Positions 61,178 through 64,000 of a stretch of DNA of 64,000 bases are shown in pieces. Source of the DNA: JABGQS01 sp963666505 (GTDB taxonomy: Bacteria; Bacillota; Clostridia; Christensenellales; SZUA-584); the NCBI GenBank assembly GCA_963666505.2, contig CAXXXL010000001.1, forward strand, positions 1-64,000, written 5' to 3'. The notes under the pieces are model-generated. The model was not told the DNA's origin, searched no databases, and saw nothing but the letters and a program-made list of their open reading frames with translations. A program made the position numbers and the translations under genes. How positions within the stretch are numbered: the first letter of the stretch is position 1; the number at the start of each line of letters is the position of its first letter.

Positions 61178-61992
61178 AAAAAACGATATTACTGTCAATA
61201 GCATTTTTTATTCTGCTTTCAGCTTCAGGCTGTGATATTCAGCAGGAGCCTGCTGAAGCTCTTAATCAGACGGAAACACCGCAGCAGACGACTCAAGAAG
61301 AAATAGAGACACCGCAGCAGACACCCAAGCCTTCACGCACACCTGTAAAGACTACTCAGCCGGAACCGACGCCGACGCCTATGCCGGAGGGCTATGTGTA
61401 TGTAGCTGACGGTTTTGGCTATTATGAGCTTACCGACGATATTAAACAGCGCATTACCGGTATGAGCTATCCCGAAGAAGGAAGCGATATAATCGGCTAT
61501 GACGACCTGCGCTATATAGAGCTTCTATATTACGATTTCGACGGAAACGTGAATGAGGGGGAGCTGATAGTAAACAAACAGGTTGCGCAGGAGGTAACGC
61601 AGATATTCTATGAGCTTTTTCTTGCGCAGTATAATTTCGGAAGCATCAGGCTGGTGGATGACTTCGGTGAGCCCGGCGACGATAACCTGTCCATGGCAGC
61701 AAACAACACTTCAGCCTTCAACTACCGATATGTCACAGGTTCAAACAAGCTTTCGATGCACAGTTACGGTGCAGCAATAGACATAAACCCGGTTCAAAAC
61801 CCATATATCGACGGCGATAGGGTTATTCCTGAAGAGGCAAGGCAATATCTTGACCGCACTCTCGGGCTGCCGGGAATGATAGACCACGACGATCTATGCT
61901 ATAAGCTTTTCACACAGAACGGTTGGCGGTGGGGCGGTGACTGGAGCGGCGATAAAGACTATCAGCACTTCTCAAAGGATATAGGATACTGA
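61174..61992 (+). CDS. M15-family D,D-carboxypeptidase-like lipoprotein
   Basis: A 272-residue lipoprotein with lipobox SASGC, a Pro/Thr/Gln/Glu linker (about 30-75), then an M15_4 peptidase domain. Zinc ligands: SMHSYGAAIDIN (SxHxxGxAxD) and WGGDWSGDKDYQHF (His). It would trim D-Ala from peptidoglycan stems or act as an endolysin-like enzyme. TTG 61174 overlaps the upstream stop (ATTGA), indicating translational coupling. Together with the M23 protein it makes a wall-cutting pair behind the ABC exporter. Confidence 0.9.
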   Translation: MKKTILLSIAFFILLSASGCDIQQEPAEALNQTETPQQTTQEEIETPQQTPKPSRTPVKTTQPEPTPTPMPEGYVYVADGFGYYELTDDIKQRITGMSYPEEGSDIIGYDDLRYIELLYYDFDGNVNEGELIVNKQVAQEVTQIFYELFLAQYNFGSIRLVDDFGEPGDDNLSMAANNTSAFNYRYVTGSNKLSMHSYGAAIDINPVQNPYIDGDRVIPEEARQYLDRTLGLPGMIDHDDLCYKLFTQNGWRWGGDWSGDKDYQHFSKDIGY

Positions 61993-62115
61993 TAATAAAC
62001 GGCGCAGTCAAATCTTTATGATTGAAGCTCATATCATCAGTTTATAAATAAATGACACGATCATGCTTCCGCTTCCTTTTAAGCATGAGGTTCTTGATAA
62101 AAACGGTGTAGATTT

Positions 62116-64000
62116 ATGCAGATGAGATGGTTTAAGAATAAAATACTGAAAAGCAGCATGAAGATCAGTCTTGCGCTGCTTCTTGTGATATCGTCACTTT
62201 TTGTCTCGGTAGACTTTGCGTCGGCAAAAGACGATGCTGCCGGTGGTCGGCAATACGTGAACGGGCACCCGTGCAAATCGGACGAGGTAATAGTAAGGTT
62301 CAATGCAAAACAAACGCCGTCCGGTGTCGGGTTTGCGTTGAATGCAGTGGGCAGCGGCGTGGAAAAGAACGTCGGCAAAGGCCTGACAATAGCGAAAGTA
62401 CCGAACGGTAAAACGCTCGTCGGCTTCATAGACGAGCTAAGGAATATGCCAGAAGTGGAATACGCACAACCGAACTATATCTATGACCTTGATACAACTG
62501 TAGTAAACGACCTTTTTGTAACTGAGGGCGCCCAGTGGCATCTAAAAAAAATAGAAGCGTACGATGCGTGGGATGTAACGATGGGCTCTTCGGATATTAA
62601 GGTAGCCGTACTGGACAGCGGTATCGACCTTGACCACGAAGATCTTATCGGGCAGGTTGTTGCCCAGGCCGATGTAGTCGACAACGACGGCATAGCGCAG
62701 GACGACAACGGCCACGGCACTCACGTATGCGGGATAATAGCGGCGGTTGCCGACAACGGGCTCGGGGGTGCGGGAGTTGCGCCCGGAGTGAAGCTCATTG
62801 TTGTAGATATATTCCAAGAAACAGCGGGAGGCTGGGAGGCAACAACCACCGACAATATTGAGGCGATAGACTTCGCTATAGAGCAGGGTGCGGACGTTAT
62901 AAACATGAGCTTTGGCGGCAATGGCGACGACGAACTGTTCGAGGAAGCAATAAACGGCGCAGTAGCAGCAGGCGCAGTTTGCATAAGCGCAGCCGGCAAC
63001 AATAACAACGCAGACGCCTATTATCCGTCCGACTATGAAGCCTGCATAAGTGTAATAAGCACGACTAGCGAAGATACAAGGTCAAGCTTTTCGAACTACG
63101 GCAGCGCAAAAGACATTAGCGCACCAGGGAGCAGTATAAAAGCAACATATTTCGACGGCGGTTATAAGACCTACAGCGGCACTTCCATGGCAGCGCCGGT
63201 GATCTCGGGAGTGGCGGCGCTCATGCTTTCGGTGAATCCTTCGCTGACAATAGAGCAGATAAAGCAGATGCTCTACGGCACAGCGGTAGACCTTGGCACA
63301 GAGGGCAAAGACGACTACTTTGCAAACGGCAGGGTAGACGCTTCAGCTGCTGTTGCGGAAGCAGCCGGCGGAAGCAGCGTGCTGGATATAAGGTTCAGCT
63401 CGGAAGACGAAACGATAACCACAACGACCGGAACCACGCTGACATACGAGACTTTCCCGTCAACAGCTGACGAGACGATAATCTGGTCATCCAGCAACGA
63501 TGCCGTTGCGACAGTTATAGACGGTGTCGTGACAGGTCATACTTATGGTATAGCGGATATAACTGCGTCCAACGCCGCCGGTACGGTTTTCGACACGTGC
63601 GAGGTCTTGGTATCCACCGGCGTACAGAGCATAGTCTTGAACAAACATGAAGCGGATATCAATTTGGGTGAGACTGTTGATATTGCAGCACTTGTATACC
63701 CGATAAGCGCATCCGACCCTTCCGTAACGTGGGTTTCATCCGACCCTGGTATCGCATCTGTGGAAGCAACCAGCATTTTGACCTGCACTGTTACGGGCAC
63801 GGGCGCAGGAACAGCGGTAATAACTGCCACAACAAAAGACGGCGGGTTTACCGACATATGTACAGTTAATGTAACGTCAGCCGATATAGAATCATCGGTC
63901 TATACCATTGACCGGGCTGTTTCTTCGATAAGCGGGGTATATGAAAAAACGTCGGTAGACGGTTTCAAAGCCAATCTTATTAACGAACCGGGCGAAATAT
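62116..64000 (+). CDS. Subtilisin-family (S8) serine protease with Ig-like domains, partial
   Basis: Open from ATG 62116 to the window end, 628 residues without a stop. Signal peptide (about 1-38, ending VDFASAK), inhibitor-like prodomain (DEVIVRFNAKQ, MPEVEYAQPNY), then the S8 domain with the full triad: Asp in VAVLDSGIDL, His in NGHGTHVCGI, Ser in YSGTSMAAPV; the oxyanion Asn is in SAAGNNNN. Two Big_2-type Ig domains follow (SSSNDAVATVIDGVVTG; SSDPGIASVEATSILTCTV). The ribosome site is weak. A cell-surface or secreted protease with more repeats likely beyond the window. Confidence 0.93.
   Translation, partial: MQMRWFKNKILKSSMKISLALLLVISSLFVSVDFASAKDDAAGGRQYVNGHPCKSDEVIVRFNAKQTPSGVGFALNAVGSGVEKNVGKGLTIAKVPNGKTLVGFIDELRNMPEVEYAQPNYIYDLDTTVVNDLFVTEGAQWHLKKIEAYDAWDVTMGSSDIKVAVLDSGIDLDHEDLIGQVVAQADVVDNDGIAQDDNGHGTHVCGIIAAVADNGLGGAGVAPGVKLIVVDIFQETAGGWEATTTDNIEAIDFAIEQGADVINMSFGGNGDDELFEEAINGAVAAGAVCISAAGNNNNADAYYPSDYEACISVISTTSEDTRSSFSNYGSAKDISAPGSSIKATYFDGGYKTYSGTSMAAPVISGVAALMLSVNPSLTIEQIKQMLYGTAVDLGTEGKDDYFANGRVDASAAVAEAAGGSSVLDIRFSSEDETITTTTGTTLTYETFPSTADETIIWSSSNDAVATVIDGVVTGHTYGIADITASNAAGTVFDTCEVLVSTGVQSIVLNKHEADINLGETVDIAALVYPISASDPSVTWVSSDPGIASVEATSILTCTVTGTGAGTAVITATTKDGGFTDICTVNVTSADIESSVYTIDRAVSSISGVYEKTSVDGFKANLINEPGEI

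Overview
The window looks like chromosomal DNA of an anaerobic, Gram-positive member of the Clostridia (Bacillota). The evidence is AGGAGG-type ribosome-binding sites, frequent TTG and GTG starts, heavy use of ATA codons, and a set of lipoproteins, a clostripain-family peptidase, L,D-transpeptidase, NlpC/P60, M23 and M15 wall enzymes and C-terminally anchored leucine-rich-repeat proteins. Family or genus cannot be fixed from sequence alone. The standard bacterial code fits: TAA, TAG and TGA all end intact genes. There is no rRNA, no CRISPR array, and one tRNA gene (tRNA-Pro, anticodon GGG).

Layout. 1-3.0 kb is insertion-sequence debris: a multiply frameshifted IS1182-type transposase, an intact IS256-type element with matching inverted repeats, and an IS3 tail. 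3.0-4.6 kb holds a CGGC-domain protein, copies of an attachment-like repeat and a 53-nt copy of the 3' end of tRNA-Pro. 4.8-7.6 kb is a decayed cargo region: a broken HAD phosphatase fused to the tail of a Rieske oxygenase, an alpha/beta hydrolase, a flavodoxin-like protein and a short-chain dehydrogenase remnant. 7.7-18.4 kb carries a peroxiredoxin, a DUF4914 gene broken by one in-frame TAG, two oxalate/formate-type MFS carriers, an old-yellow-enzyme homologue, a CRP/FNR tail, a toxin-antitoxin pair, a MarR regulator and a 4Fe-4S protein.

18.7-25.9 kb is a coherent same-strand surface cluster: a membrane-anchored LRR protein, an NAGPA-type phosphodiester glycosidase, an RCC1-repeat protein, a four-repeat peptidoglycan-binding NlpC/P60 hydrolase and an L,D-transpeptidase interrupted by TGA. 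26.5-32.7 kb is a second mobile zone: relaxase tail, excisionase-like and integrase genes, an IS256 element inserted in an IS3 remnant, an IS407-group IS3 element and an integrase scrap. 32.8-36.3 kb has a hemerythrin, a lipoprotein and a large LRR/InlB-repeat surface protein. 36.3-40.6 kb is a compact leftward phage-satellite-like operon (replication protein, ParB-methyltransferase, terminase small subunit, excisionase-like protein, integrase).

40.7-49.3 kb contains small housekeeping and surface genes (DUF937, clostripain-like peptidase, dodecin, YegP-like, JAB-like, PPK2 plus nuclease lipoprotein). The intact tRNA-Pro at 49.7 kb, with flanks resembling those of the partial copy at 4.4 kb, suggests that about 45 kb between them is an accretion of elements at a tRNA-Pro integration hotspot. 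49.8-64 kb appears visibly richer in G+C and is intact, probably core chromosome: CpXC protein, CapA-like phosphatase, S9 peptidase, FAD oxidoreductase, DMT exporter, rhodanese, nitroreductase, an ABC exporter followed by M23 and M15 wall hydrolases, and the start of a subtilisin-family protease with Ig-like domains that runs off the end.
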